Assembly: GCA_938027685.1 (NCBI GenBank)
Contig: CALJAM010000014.1
Span: forward strand, 42,481 to 106,480
Source: an uncultured Bryobacteraceae bacterium
GTDB lineage: Bacteria > Acidobacteriota > Terriglobia > Bryobacterales > Bryobacteraceae
Direction of reading: 5' to 3'
DNA length: 64,000 nucleotides
Shown here: piece after piece, positions 27,461 to 35,995 of the stretch
Numbering within the stretch: position 1 is the stretch's first letter
Layout of the letters: the number at the start of each line of letters is the position of its first letter
The notes under the pieces: model-generated
The model's input: only the letters and a program-made list of their open reading frames with translations
Told to the model about the DNA's origin: nothing
Database searches by the model: none
Made by a program: the position numbers and the translations under genes

Positions 27461-27757
27461 TCAGGCGTCGAGGCGGAGCGCTCCCCCCGGCCCTCCGCCC
27501 TCCGCGTAATCTGCGGGCAACCTGCGCAACCGTGCCAGACGCGCCGCATCGTGAGCGCGCGCCGCCAGCACAACTCGCCTGCCCCGCTCCAATTCAGCCC
27601 CTACCTCGCAGACCAGATCTTCGTCCAATTGGCCGGCCTGGGCCAGACTCCTGGCCGCTTCGATCAGCTCCTCGAGCGCTGCCCGCGCACGGTCGTACTC
27701 GCCCGCCGCCAGTCCGGCCTTCAGTCTACATAAGGCTTCCCGCAACGACTCCTTCAT
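27461..27757 (-). CDS. Small helical protein in the FliT position
   Basis: A 98-residue, Ala/Leu/Glu/Arg-rich, mostly helical protein starting MKESLREALCRLKAGLAAGE. Its ATG overlaps the fliD stop by four bases (ATGA), so the two are translationally coupled. FliD is often followed by fliS and fliT, which encode export chaperones for flagellin and FliD. Position and helical character suggest a FliT- or FliS-like chaperone, but I see no diagnostic motif and assign no symbol. The Gly/Pro-rich C-terminus (about 85-98) looks disordered. Confidence 0.65.
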   Translation of the reverse strand: MKESLREALCRLKAGLAAGEYDRARAALEELIEAARSLAQAGQLDEDLVCEVGAELERGRRVVLAARAHDAARLARLRRLPADYAEGGGPGGALRLDA

Positions 27758-29112
27758 GAGGTGTACATCCGTGCCGCGATTCGCATGGACTCGAACAGGT
27801 TCCTGATGTAGAGCGCCTGCTGCTCCATCGCCGCGATCATCGCGTCGGCCGCCGCCATGCGCGCCAGCAGGTCTTCGCGCATCCGTTCCACCCGCTCCTC
27901 CTCGGCCGCGATGCGCCGGTCCTGCGCGGCAATCTCGTTCTGCAGGCTCTTGGCCACCAACGAAACCATCCCGTCCTCGGCGTCGAGCAGCGCATCCATG
28001 ACGCCGCGGGCCCACGCCAGAAAACCCGCCCCCGAACCTTCACCCAGGAAATCGAACAGATGCTGCCAGCCGCCTGCAACGGCGCTTTCCAACGCAGCCC
28101 CGTCGAGGGAAAGCTTCCCCTTGTCGTCGAATCGTAAACCCAGGTCGGTGATCGTGCGCAGGTGACCGCTTGCGGCCTCGTAGCGCGTCGCCTCGCGCAA
28201 CGCCTCGCTCAGCGTTCGGACAATGCTTTGCCCGGCCAGCGCTCCACCCGCTTCCCCCCGGTGCGCGTCCAGTGCATCCAGGGCCGCGTTGTAGGCCGAG
28301 ACGAATCCGCTAAGGACGCTGTTGAGTGCCGAACTGGAGCGCGAAACAGTCACGGTTGTGGCAACCCCGGGATCGCTCCGGCCGAGCAGAGTCACCGTCA
28401 GGCCCGGCGCCAGCGTCACCGTGCGGCTCTCACTCTCGATCGCTGCGGCCATGCCGTTGACCTTGTAGCTCGCCGGCTCGCCCGTGGCCAGCGTCTCGAG
28501 AAGCTCACGCGAGTCGTCCTCGAGCTGGATGCTCATGGCCGCCAGCTTGGTGCTCCGCACCGCCAGCCGATAGTCCGGCGCGCCCGTGCTGCCGACGTTG
28601 ACAATGGAAGCCTCCACGTCCAGACCTGCCCGATTGATAGCCTCCACCAAGGCGGTCAGCGTACCGGCTGCGGGCCTGATGACAGCTGTCTCGTCGTTGA
28701 CCCTGAGCGTGAACTGGCTCGCCCCGCTGATGTTCTCGCTGGCGGGATCGCTTACTCTTGTCAGCGTGTCCTTGCTCAGCGTGCTCGTCCACGTGCCGAG
28801 GCTGGTGACCTCGACGCTCCAGACGCCCGGCATCGCCCCCGAGCCCGCGCTGGCGCTCAGCACGGCGCCGTTGGACACCGCCGTGGTCAAAGCGCCCGTG
28901 CCCCGAACGGTCTGCAGGCCCTCCAGCGCGCTCTTGAGCGACTGAAAGGCATCGCGCAGCTTCCTCAGGGCGGACGACTGCTCCTGCAGTGTGTTCCGGG
29001 TGCTTCGGAGTTGCCTGAGCGGCAGTGAGGCGATCGCTACCGCGCGGTCCACCACCCCCTGAAAATCGGCCGCGTAGCGGCTGGCGCCCGTAAACAGCGT
29101 GCTTTCAGGCAT
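27754..29112 (-). CDS. fliD: Flagellar hook-associated protein 2 (filament cap)
   Basis: The filament cap, 452 residues, which guides flagellin polymerisation at the tip outside the cell. FliD_N is recognisable (TLFTGASRYAADFQGVVDRA, then SLPLRQL and repeated Gln/Ser-rich coiled coil), as is the FliD_C pattern (LTVTLLGRSDPGVATTVTV, FVSAYNAALDAL, LGLRFDDKGKLSLD). The C-terminal helix (about 395-450) is a coiled coil ending in a YIRNLFESM-like segment. It is short compared with enterobacterial FliD but in range for the family. It lies downstream of fliC, separated by a terminator-like hairpin, so it is probably expressed at a lower level than flagellin. Confidence 0.93.
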   Translation of the reverse strand: MPESTLFTGASRYAADFQGVVDRAVAIASLPLRQLRSTRNTLQEQSSALRKLRDAFQSLKSALEGLQTVRGTGALTTAVSNGAVLSASAGSGAMPGVWSVEVTSLGTWTSTLSKDTLTRVSDPASENISGASQFTLRVNDETAVIRPAAGTLTALVEAINRAGLDVEASIVNVGSTGAPDYRLAVRSTKLAAMSIQLEDDSRELLETLATGEPASYKVNGMAAAIESESRTVTLAPGLTVTLLGRSDPGVATTVTVSRSSSALNSVLSGFVSAYNAALDALDAHRGEAGGALAGQSIVRTLSEALREATRYEAASGHLRTITDLGLRFDDKGKLSLDGAALESAVAGGWQHLFDFLGEGSGAGFLAWARGVMDALLDAEDGMVSLVAKSLQNEIAAQDRRIAAEEERVERMREDLLARMAAADAMIAAMEQQALYIRNLFESMRIAARMYTS

Positions 29113-29137
29113 GCGCTCTTACCTGCTCGAAACCGGG

Positions 29138-29187
29138 AATAAAGAAAGAGCCGGGCCCGCGGCTCGCGCGACCCGGCTCCCGGCTCT
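29138..29187 (-). terminator. Rho-independent terminator after flagellin
   Basis: On the minus strand AGAGCCGGG (29187-29179) pairs perfectly with CCCGGCTCT (29155-29147) and is followed by TTCTTTATT. It lies directly after the fliC stop and before fliD. It would end most flagellin transcripts while letting some reach fliD. Confidence 0.65.
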
Positions 29188-29189
29188 CA

Positions 29190-30674
29190 CTATCCGCGCA
29201 ACAGGGCCAACACGGCCTGCGGCGCTGCGTTGGCTTGCGCCATCGCCGCCAACGAGGCCTGCTGCATCACCTGCGCCTTGGTTAGGTTGGCCGCCTCCGC
29301 CGCCATGTCCGCGTCGCGCAACCGCGATTCGGCAGCCGAGTAGCTGGCGATCTGGGATTGCGCCAGTTGGATGGCGTACTGGAGTTTGTTCTGACCGGTA
29401 CCCACACGCCCCTGGACAAGCCCCAGGTTGGCGATCGCCGTCGTGATCGCCGACAGCGCCGCCAGTGCGTTCGCCGTCGTGGTGGCGTTGGTCGAGGGAT
29501 CCGAGACGGTCAACGGTCCCGTGCCCGCTGCCAGACCGGTGCTCGTGCTCCCATCCTGCGTCACCACGATGCTGAAGTCGCTGGCGCTCTGGATGGTGAT
29601 CTGGCCTGAGCTCTCGCCGGGCAACGCGTAGATCCCCAACGCCGCCGTCTGCGCGTTGATCGCAGCGACTGCCGCCGCCACCGAGGCGCCCGTGGTGTTG
29701 TCCAGCGTCACCGCAACCGACCCGCTGGCGTTCTGGAAGACCAGCACCTCCGTTTGCGCGGAGGAAGCGACGGCCGTGAAGCTTGTCGAGGCCAGCCGGT
29801 ACACGCCTTCGTTGTCGCTGGCCGTGCCGCCGGCGGCCAGGGCGTTGCCCGCCGAGGCCGTCCCCGCCGTCACCACGAACGCCCGCGTGCCGCCAAAGGC
29901 CAGGTACCCGTTGGCGTCCGTCGTCGCCGAAATGCCGTAGCTGGCCAGCGCGTTGTTCAACTGGGTCAGCGCGGCCGATCCCGTGATGCCGCTGGCGCCG
30001 CCGGTCACGGTCACGGTCACCGAGCCCGTCTGCCCCAGTGTCGGATCGTAAAGGTTGAAGGTGAAGGTCTGAGTGCCGCCTGCCAGAAACGTCGTAGTGC
30101 TGTTCAGATCCACGTTGCCCAACGTGGTTCCGCCCGCCGCCACACTGGTGGCTCCGATCCCCAGGCTCGTGGCGTCCACGCGGTTCAACGGCCCGCTCAG
30201 GTCTACCGTCACCTTCGCGTTGGCCTGGTTTGACCCGCCGCCGATGTAGACCTGAAGCGTGGTGTTGTAGGTTCCGCCTTCCACCAGTCCGATGTTCGAC
30301 GCCTGCCGGTTGATTTCCGCCAGCAACGCCTGGTACTCGGTGTTCAGCGTCACCCGGCTGCCCGTGAACGTGCTCGAGGCCGACTGCGTGGCCAGCGTCT
30401 TCAGCCGGTCCAAAATCTTCGCAATATTGTTCAAGCCGCCGTCGATGATTTGCAACGCGCTGATGCCGTCGTTGGCGTTGCGCACGCCCTGCACCAGCTC
30501 GGCTATGTCGCTGCGGTACTTGTTGGCCACCGCCAAGCCCGCCGCGTCATCGCCGGAGGCGTTGATGCGATAGCCGGACGTCAATCGCTGGATCGTCCGG
30601 CTCTGGAATTCATTGTTCACCCGGAGGTTTTCCTGGGCGATGAGCGAGTTGACGTTGGTTACGACGGAAAACAT
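29190..30674 (-). CDS. fliC: Flagellin
   Basis: The filament subunit, 494 residues. The conserved N-terminal D0/D1 region (about 1-150) has SVVTNVNSLIAQENLR, RLTSGYRINASGDDAAGLA and the repeating DGISALQIIDGGL pattern. The C-terminal D1/D0 region (about 410-494) ends AQANAAPQAVLALLRG. Between them is about 260 residues of Ser/Thr/Gly/Ala-rich variable domain (such as VDLNSTTTFLAGGTQTFTF), a likely surface for O-linked sugars given the adjacent glycosyltransferases. I chose the ATG at 30674 because it starts the canonical N-terminus and has a purine-rich Shine-Dalgarno. Its leader has CsrA-like sites and a sigma-28-like promoter. Confidence 0.96.
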   Translation of the reverse strand: MFSVVTNVNSLIAQENLRVNNEFQSRTIQRLTSGYRINASGDDAAGLAVANKYRSDIAELVQGVRNANDGISALQIIDGGLNNIAKILDRLKTLATQSASSTFTGSRVTLNTEYQALLAEINRQASNIGLVEGGTYNTTLQVYIGGGSNQANAKVTVDLSGPLNRVDATSLGIGATSVAAGGTTLGNVDLNSTTTFLAGGTQTFTFNLYDPTLGQTGSVTVTVTGGASGITGSAALTQLNNALASYGISATTDANGYLAFGGTRAFVVTAGTASAGNALAAGGTASDNEGVYRLASTSFTAVASSAQTEVLVFQNASGSVAVTLDNTTGASVAAAVAAINAQTAALGIYALPGESSGQITIQSASDFSIVVTQDGSTSTGLAAGTGPLTVSDPSTNATTTANALAALSAITTAIANLGLVQGRVGTGQNKLQYAIQLAQSQIASYSAAESRLRDADMAAEAANLTKAQVMQQASLAAMAQANAAPQAVLALLRG

Positions 30675-30680
30675 TTCTTC

Positions 30681-30718
30681 ACATCCTGTTCCGCCGCGCT
30701 TCCCGGCCTCCTGCCGGG
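30681..30718 (-). promoter_or_regulatory. Putative CsrA-binding leader of fliC (two GGA sites)
   Basis: On the minus strand a perfect 6-bp hairpin, CCCGGC-AGGAG-GCCGGG (30718-30702), presents GGA in its loop. About 24 bases downstream AACAGGATGT (30690-30681) puts a second GGA in the Shine-Dalgarno, 9 bases before the ATG; its AGGATGT core matches the CsrA consensus RGGAUGU. Two sites, one in a loop and one on the ribosome site, are the classic CsrA repression layout. Confidence 0.7.
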
Positions 30719-30766
30719 CCCGGGTTCTCCTTGGGTTCGGATACCCGGGGCGCGGCCTCACCCGCC

Positions 30767-30793
30767 TTATCGGCCGCCTTGCCCTGGCCTTGA
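30767..30793 (-). promoter_or_regulatory. Sigma-28-like promoter of fliC
   Basis: GCCGATAA on the minus strand (30774-30767) is an exact match to the FliA -10 consensus. TCAA (30793-30790), 15 bases upstream, is 3 of 4 of the TAAA core of the -35. It lies between the GT4 stop and fliC and would give a leader of about 85 bases that includes both GGA sites. Confidence 0.7.
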
Positions 30794-30803
30794 ACCTTTT
30801 TCG

Positions 30804-32078
30804 TCACAACGGCGCCGGCTCCCTCAACAACCGCTCGTCCTCCGCTTCCAGTCTCCTGCCCGCCAGCCTCCGGTAATGCGCCCGGAATCTCCGCGCAGTC
30901 CGCTCCCAACTGAAGCCGGCCACCCGCCGCCGTCCCCGCTCCGCTAGCTCGGCGCGCAGCTCCGCCTCCGTCCACAACCGCCTGATCGCCTCCCCCATCT
31001 CCTCCACGTCGTCCGGATCGAACAGCAGCGCCGCATCGCCCGCCTGCGCCGGCAGCGATGTCACTCGCGAACAGGCCACAGGCACACCGGCCAGAAATGC
31101 CTCCCACATCGGGAAACTGACTGCCTCGAACTTCGTCGGGATCGCTACCGCCCGGCTCAGCCGGTACAGGCAGGCCAACTCGCGCACCCCCACCACGCCC
31201 AAAAACCGCACTTGCCCCTCCAGACCAAGCTCCGCCCCACGCTGCGCGATCCGCGCGTAAAACTCGTTCCTGTGCCCCGTCGAGACCAGCGGCACTCGCA
31301 GTCCCCAGCGATCGCGCACTAGCGCCAGCGCCTCCAGCAATCCCAAATGATTCTTGTGCGGCCACGTCTGCGCGGGATACAACAGAAACTCGGCCGGCAG
31401 CTCGTACCGGGCCCGCACCGCCGCCTGCTCCTCCGCCGTGGGCGGCTCCGCTGCTTCGATGGCCGGCGCTCCCGGCACCACCCACACCTTCTCTCTCGAA
31501 AGGCCGTACTGCCCGCACAGATCGTCCCGAATCCAACTCGAACCCACCGCCACCATGCGCGCCTGGCGACAAAAGGCTCGGTAGGTGAGCTCGCGGTAGA
31601 GGATCTGGCCCGCCTCGAAGTACTCCGGCAGATGCAGGTGCTGCAGGTCATGAGGCTGATAGATGCTCGGCACCCCGGTCAGAAAGGCCTCCTGATACGT
31701 GAAATGCACCAGACTCACGCCCGCGCGCTCGACGGTCCCTTCGCTCAGAGCCAGCGGCACCCGGACCCGCGGCGGCAGCGTGCGCACTTTCTCCCACGCC
31801 GTCCCGCCCGCGCCCTGGAATCCCTCGCGCTCAATCCGCACGTCCAGCCAGTGCACCGCCGGCCATGGTGCGGCGGGACCTTCCAGAATGCGACAGGGAC
31901 CGGATAGATGCGGCCGCAACCACCCGTCCACTCCGCGCGTGGTCAAAAACAGGTATTCCTCGTCGCCGTCCTCCAACCGGGAAAATCCTCGCGCCAGGCC
32001 CAAAACGAACGTTTCCACGCCGCCGCACCGCAAGTCCCCAGCCGGCCGCGCGTCAACCGCGATGCGCAAGGGCCTCAT
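30804..32078 (-). CDS. GT4-type glycosyltransferase
   Basis: A 424-residue GT-B retaining glycosyltransferase. The N-terminal Rossmann half opens RIAVDARPAGDLRCGGVETF. The C-terminal half has LLYPAQTWPHKNHLGLLEAL and the nucleotide-sugar site KFEAVSFPMWEAFLAGVPVA, with the E-x7-E pattern (E-A-V-S-F-P-M-W-E). It starts 26 bases inside the end of the DegT gene, so they are co-translated. It is last in a formyltransferase-DegT-GT4 unit beside flagellin, and probably adds or extends a modified sugar, perhaps on the flagellin glycan. The ATG at 32078 starts the Rossmann fold; the upstream in-frame ATG at 32144 adds a shadow-like piece. Confidence 0.88.
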   Translation of the reverse strand: MRPLRIAVDARPAGDLRCGGVETFVLGLARGFSRLEDGDEEYLFLTTRGVDGWLRPHLSGPCRILEGPAAPWPAVHWLDVRIEREGFQGAGGTAWEKVRTLPPRVRVPLALSEGTVERAGVSLVHFTYQEAFLTGVPSIYQPHDLQHLHLPEYFEAGQILYRELTYRAFCRQARMVAVGSSWIRDDLCGQYGLSREKVWVVPGAPAIEAAEPPTAEEQAAVRARYELPAEFLLYPAQTWPHKNHLGLLEALALVRDRWGLRVPLVSTGHRNEFYARIAQRGAELGLEGQVRFLGVVGVRELACLYRLSRAVAIPTKFEAVSFPMWEAFLAGVPVACSRVTSLPAQAGDAALLFDPDDVEEMGEAIRRLWTEAELRAELAERGRRRVAGFSWERTARRFRAHYRRLAGRRLEAEDERLLREPAPL

Positions 32079-33222
32079 CTTTCCCCGCTCCCGCCAGGAC
32101 CAGCCGCCTGACAGCGCGTGCGCTCGAACGGATCGCCCGCGCAACGGCTTCCACCTCCCCCGGACCGATCCCGTCGTGCACCGGCAGACTTAAACCTCGA
32201 CGCGCCAGCCTTTCGCTCACCGGCAAACAGTCGCCCCGCGCCGCCGACTCCCGCCGGTAAAACGGCAACCTGTGCAGCGGAACAAAGAACGGCCGCGTCT
32301 CGATGCCCTCCGCCGACAGCTTCGCGGCCAACTCGTCCCGCGTGCAGCCGAATACCCCCTCGTTTACCGTGATCGAAAAGACCCACGGCGCGGGCTCCGC
32401 CCACAAAGCCGCCGGCGGCAGGCCGATGCCCGCCACATCCCCCAGCAGCTCGCGATACCACCCGAAGATCCGCTTGCGTCTCGTCAGGATCTCTTGCTTA
32501 CGCTCCAGTTGCGCACACAGGATGGCGCAGGCCAGATTGGTCAGCCTGAAGTTGTAGCCCATCACCGGAAACCAGTAGCGCCGCTGCGGATCCATGCCCT
32601 GCCCTCGGAGCAGGCGCATGCGCGCCTCCAGTTGCGGATCGTCCACCGTGACCGCACCGCCCTCCCCGCAACTGAAAATCTTGTTGCCGTAAAAGGAGAA
32701 CGTCCCCGCGCGCGCCAGGCTTCCCGCCGGCCTGCCCTTGTAGCGCGCCCCGTGCGCCTGCGCCGCGTCTTCGATCACCCACAACCCGTGCGCCGCCGCC
32801 ACGCGCTCAATGGCGTCCATGTCCGCCGGATGGCCGTAAAGATGCACCGCGATGATGCCGCGCGTCCGGCGACTGACGGCGGATTCGATCAACCGCGCGT
32901 CCAGACACCAGGTCTCCGGATCAACATCCACGAAAACCGGCTCGGCGCCCACGTATCGCACCGCGTTCGCCGTAGCCACGTACGTCAGCGCCGGAACCAG
33001 CACTTCGTCACCAGGGCGCACGTCCAGCGCAAGCAAGGCCAGATGCAACGCCACGGTGCCGTTGCCCACGCTGATCGCCGCCCGCGTCCCCGCGAAGGCC
33101 GCGAACTCCCGCTCGAACCGCTCCACGAACGCCCCCGTCGATGAGATCCAACCGCTGCGGAAAGCTTCGAGCAGGTACCGCTCCTCGAGCTCGCTCAGAT
33201 CCGGCCGCGCGAAGGCGATCAT
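32053..33222 (-). CDS. DegT/DnrJ/EryC1/StrS sugar aminotransferase
   Basis: A 389-residue PLP enzyme of the nucleotide-sugar aminotransferase family. PLP lysine K181 lies in FSFYGNKIFSCGEGG and D152 in WVIEDAAQAHGA; VGNGTVALHLALLAL is the phosphate-binding region. Family members make 3- or 4-amino-6-deoxy sugars such as perosamine and Qui4N. There is no Tat leader, unlike the homologue at 16135. It overlaps the formyltransferase stop by four bases upstream and GT4 by 26 bases downstream. No 4,6-dehydratase is in the window, so the keto-sugar must come from elsewhere. Confidence 0.92.
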   Translation of the reverse strand: MIAFARPDLSELEERYLLEAFRSGWISSTGAFVERFEREFAAFAGTRAAISVGNGTVALHLALLALDVRPGDEVLVPALTYVATANAVRYVGAEPVFVDVDPETWCLDARLIESAVSRRTRGIIAVHLYGHPADMDAIERVAAAHGLWVIEDAAQAHGARYKGRPAGSLARAGTFSFYGNKIFSCGEGGAVTVDDPQLEARMRLLRGQGMDPQRRYWFPVMGYNFRLTNLACAILCAQLERKQEILTRRKRIFGWYRELLGDVAGIGLPPAALWAEPAPWVFSITVNEGVFGCTRDELAAKLSAEGIETRPFFVPLHRLPFYRRESAARGDCLPVSERLARRGLSLPVHDGIGPGEVEAVARAIRSSARAVRRLVLAGAGKDEALAHRG

Positions 33223-34001
33223 GACCGCCTCCCCTTCGCCGCCGCGGCTTCCGCCGCCTGTTCGAGTCCCAGCTCCGGGGCCACCGTGAAACGCCGTCCG
33301 TCCCGCTCGATGTATGCGCCCCCGTGCGGCGGGAACCAGAACGCGCGCGCCTTGCGATCCACCAACTCCGGCGGATCGTCCCGCTCGATGCGCATCGCCG
33401 CCAGCATCTGCCGCCGCGAAATATAACGCCCTTCGCCCTGCGGCAACCGCGGAATCGGCCCGCCGCGTTCCAGCAGATCCACGAATTCCACGAACAGCTC
33501 CCACAACGCCGCCTGTGCCCTGCGCTCCAGCGACCACGCCGTCTCCCGGCGCGGCTCGATCGGGAAACGCCGCACCCACACCAGATCCCCGGTATCGATC
33601 TCCACCGCCACCCAGTGCACCGAGACCCCGTATTGGCTGTGGTTCTCCAGAATGGCGAAGTTGTATCCGCCCACCCCGCGCAGCTCCGGCAGCGGCGCGG
33701 GATGAAAGTTGAAACAGCCCACCCGCGGCGCCTCCATCAGCGCGGGGCGGATTTTGCGGCGGTGCAGATACGAAAGCACCACATCACAAGGTCGCGACAG
33801 GCGACTCAACGCCGCGTTGGCCTCCTCATCGTCGAGCACGGCAACACGGTTACGGCGCGCCGCCGCCTCGAGCGGCCTGTCCTCGCCCTGCTCCGAGCTG
33901 ACCACGAACTGGACCCGGTGTCCCCTCGCCAACAGGTACTCCAATGCTTCAGCCGCCCTTTGCTTGCGTCCCATCAACACGATCGAAAGGCCCGCGCTCA
34001 T
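33219..34001 (-). CDS. Formyltransferase-family protein, probably sugar N-formyltransferase
   Basis: A 260-residue protein of the methionyl-tRNA formyltransferase fold. The catalytic Asn-His-Asp triad is present: N98 and H100 in CFNFHPAPLPELRG and D136 in EIDTGD. The N-terminus lacks the usual Met-tRNA-recognition context, and the C-terminal part (about 185-260) is short and unlike Fmt. Together with the coupled DegT aminotransferase this fits an enzyme that N-formylates an amino sugar with 10-formyl-THF. It is first in a three-gene unit and has a sigma-28-like -10 element upstream. Confidence 0.82.
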   Translation of the reverse strand: MSAGLSIVLMGRKQRAAEALEYLLARGHRVQFVVSSEQGEDRPLEAAARRNRVAVLDDEEANAALSRLSRPCDVVLSYLHRRKIRPALMEAPRVGCFNFHPAPLPELRGVGGYNFAILENHSQYGVSVHWVAVEIDTGDLVWVRRFPIEPRRETAWSLERRAQAALWELFVEFVDLLERGGPIPRLPQGEGRYISRRQMLAAMRIERDDPPELVDRKARAFWFPPHGGAYIERDGRRFTVAPELGLEQAAEAAAAKGRRS

Positions 34002-34069
34002 CCGTCGTTCTCCCCAGCTCCGCGCGCCTCCGCCTTGCCTAGACCCAGGCGTCCCTCCTGCCCCTACTA

Positions 34070-34097
34070 CTATCGGCTCGCCGCCCGGTGAACTCCA
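34070..34097 (-). promoter_or_regulatory. Sigma-28-like promoter of formyltransferase-DegT-GT4
   Basis: On the minus strand TGGAGTTC (34097-34090), a 12-base spacer and GCCGATAG (34077-34070). The -10 matches the FliA consensus at 7 of 8 and the -35 at 5 of 8. It lies about 70 bases upstream of the formyltransferase ATG in the only sizeable gap of the gene run. Confidence 0.5.
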
Positions 34098-34165
34098 GAC
34101 CGTCGCCAGTGCGCCGCTCTTAACTCCTCGTGCCCCCTTCAGTCCCTCAAAAGCAGTTCGGCGTG

Positions 34166-34186
34166 CCCGCGCTCCGACCGCGCGGG
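34166..34186 (-). terminator. Hairpin after the last TPR-GT41 gene
   Basis: On the minus strand CCCGCGC, a 7-base loop and GCGCGGG form a strong stem just past the stop at 34190. A short T run (CTTTTG) follows about 12 bases later, so termination efficiency is uncertain. Confidence 0.4.
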
Positions 34187-34189
34187 GCT

Positions 34190-35995
34190 TTACCCGTGGC
34201 GTTCCATCCACTCCCGCCACATCTGCCGGTACGCCTCCTCCAACCGCCGCGTGAAACCCGCCGCATCGAGCAAAGCCGAGCGCCTGAGGCGCTCGCGCAG
34301 TTGCTGCCGGAGAGACCCGAGACGCTCCAGATCGCCTGCCAGCTCCACTGCAGTCCGCACGTAGCCCTCTTCATCGCTCGCTATTAGCTCTTCAAGACCC
34401 GCCTGCGCGAGCAGGGTCACACCCACGCGGGCCGCGTGCGTGCGTCCGGCCAGCGTCACCACCGGCACGCCCATCCAGAGCGCGTCGCACGTCGTCGTCG
34501 TGCCGTTGTAAGGAAACGGATCCAGCGCGATGTCCAACTGCCGGTAGAGCCCGTAGTGGCCTGCCTCGTCCGGAACCAGACTCAGCAGCTCCAGCCGCTC
34601 GGCGCTGACGCCCCACCTTCGAAAGCGCGCCGCCGTGCGCTCCCGCAGCTCCCGGTCCTCGAGGCCGCTGCATTTGAGCATCAGGCGCGACCCCGCTACC
34701 CGCCGCAGGATTTCGGCCCATACCTCCACCACGCGCGGAGTGATCTTCCCCAAGTAATTGAACGAGCCGAACGTGATCCGGCCTCGCGCGGACGCCGGCA
34801 GGGGCCCCGCTTCGGGCGCTGCAACCGGCGGCCTCCAGCAGCTGAAACCTCCCGGCAGCCGCCAGAGACGTTCGCTGTGCAGATGATCCGTCATCCCCGG
34901 CGGATCGGCCAGCGCGTCGCTCAGACGGTAATCGATCGTCCTCAATCCCGTCGTGTTCGGGTATCCCAACCACGTCACCTGAACCGGCGCCGGCTTCCGC
35001 GCCGTCACCAGCAGACGGTGGTTCGGGGTGTGCCCGGCCAATTCCACCAGAATGTCCACTCCGTCGGCTCGGATCATCCGCGCGACTTCCTCGTCCGGCC
35101 GCTGAGAAATGTCCCGCCACCCGTCTCCCAGCGCCCTCAACTCCGCCGTAATCTGGTCGGGGCGCAACACCGAGGCGTAGCAACTGATGCGGAAACGCTC
35201 GCGGTCGTGCGCCTCCAGAACCCCCCGCAGAAAGCTCATCACCGGGTGACGCTTGAAGTCCGGCGACAGATAGGCGACGTGCAGCGGGCGATCCTGGCTC
35301 GGCTGGCTGAGATATCGCGCGCCGCGCGGCGCCAGCGGGTCTGCAAAACGCCGTGCCCAGGCGCGGTGCTCCCGGTAGACCTCCAGCGGGTCGGCGTCGG
35401 GCAGATAGTTCAGGGTCAATAGCAGGCCGGAAGCCGCGCGCATCGAATCCGGCTTCAACTCCAGCGCCTTCCGAAAACACGCCACCGCCCCCTCCGCGTC
35501 TCCGGCATCGCGTTTCAGCACGGCCATGCCTTCCCAGGCCTCCGCACAACCCGGATTCAAACGAAGCCCCTCCTCCAGATGGCGGCGCGCTTCCGACCAG
35601 CGCCCCGCTCGCCACAACAGCGTGGCCAGGTTCGTGTGGGGCTCGGCCTGCCGCTCCGTCCCCGCCAGCGCTCGCTCGAGCATGGCCGCGGCCCGCTCGC
35701 CTTCACCCAACATGAACAGCACCGCCGCCAGATTGTTCAGCGCGGGTCCGAAGTCGCGGCGACTCTCCAGCGCCTTGCGGAACGATGCGGCCGCTTCCTC
35801 CCACCGCCTCAGCCCAGCCAACGCCACCCCCAGATTGTTCAGCAGCTCGGCCCGCCCCGGCGCCCGCTCCAGCGCACGGCGGCACAACTCCGCGGACTCC
35901 TCGAAGCAACCCCGCTCGTTCAAATGCGCGCTCCGGCTGATCGCCTCTTCGATCCCGTCCGCCGGGCCGGGACCCCTTATCCGCCCCGAGCGCAC
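34190..35995 (-). CDS. TPR-GT41 (OGT/SPINDLY-like) glycosyltransferase, copy 2
   Basis: About 601 residues: five or so tetratricopeptide repeats (about 10-185), then a GT41 catalytic domain (about 225-590). Residues matching OGT active-site positions are present: the His in YLSPDFKRHPVMSFL, GHTPNHR, WLGYPNTTGL, the Lys in FGSFNYLGKITP and the Asp in ALDPFPYNGTTTTCD. GT41 enzymes add GlcNAc, fucose or related sugars to Ser/Thr of proteins in the cytoplasm. No ATG is available at the right place; I chose GTG at 35995, which overlaps the upstream stop by 19 bases. Last of the fliW-csrA-glycosyltransferase run. Confidence 0.87.
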   Translation of the reverse strand: MRSGRIRGPGPADGIEEAISRSAHLNERGCFEESAELCRRALERAPGRAELLNNLGVALAGLRRWEEAAASFRKALESRRDFGPALNNLAAVLFMLGEGERAAAMLERALAGTERQAEPHTNLATLLWRAGRWSEARRHLEEGLRLNPGCAEAWEGMAVLKRDAGDAEGAVACFRKALELKPDSMRAASGLLLTLNYLPDADPLEVYREHRAWARRFADPLAPRGARYLSQPSQDRPLHVAYLSPDFKRHPVMSFLRGVLEAHDRERFRISCYASVLRPDQITAELRALGDGWRDISQRPDEEVARMIRADGVDILVELAGHTPNHRLLVTARKPAPVQVTWLGYPNTTGLRTIDYRLSDALADPPGMTDHLHSERLWRLPGGFSCWRPPVAAPEAGPLPASARGRITFGSFNYLGKITPRVVEVWAEILRRVAGSRLMLKCSGLEDRELRERTAARFRRWGVSAERLELLSLVPDEAGHYGLYRQLDIALDPFPYNGTTTTCDALWMGVPVVTLAGRTHAARVGVTLLAQAGLEELIASDEEGYVRTAVELAGDLERLGSLRQQLRERLRRSALLDAAGFTRRLEEAYRQMWREWMERHG

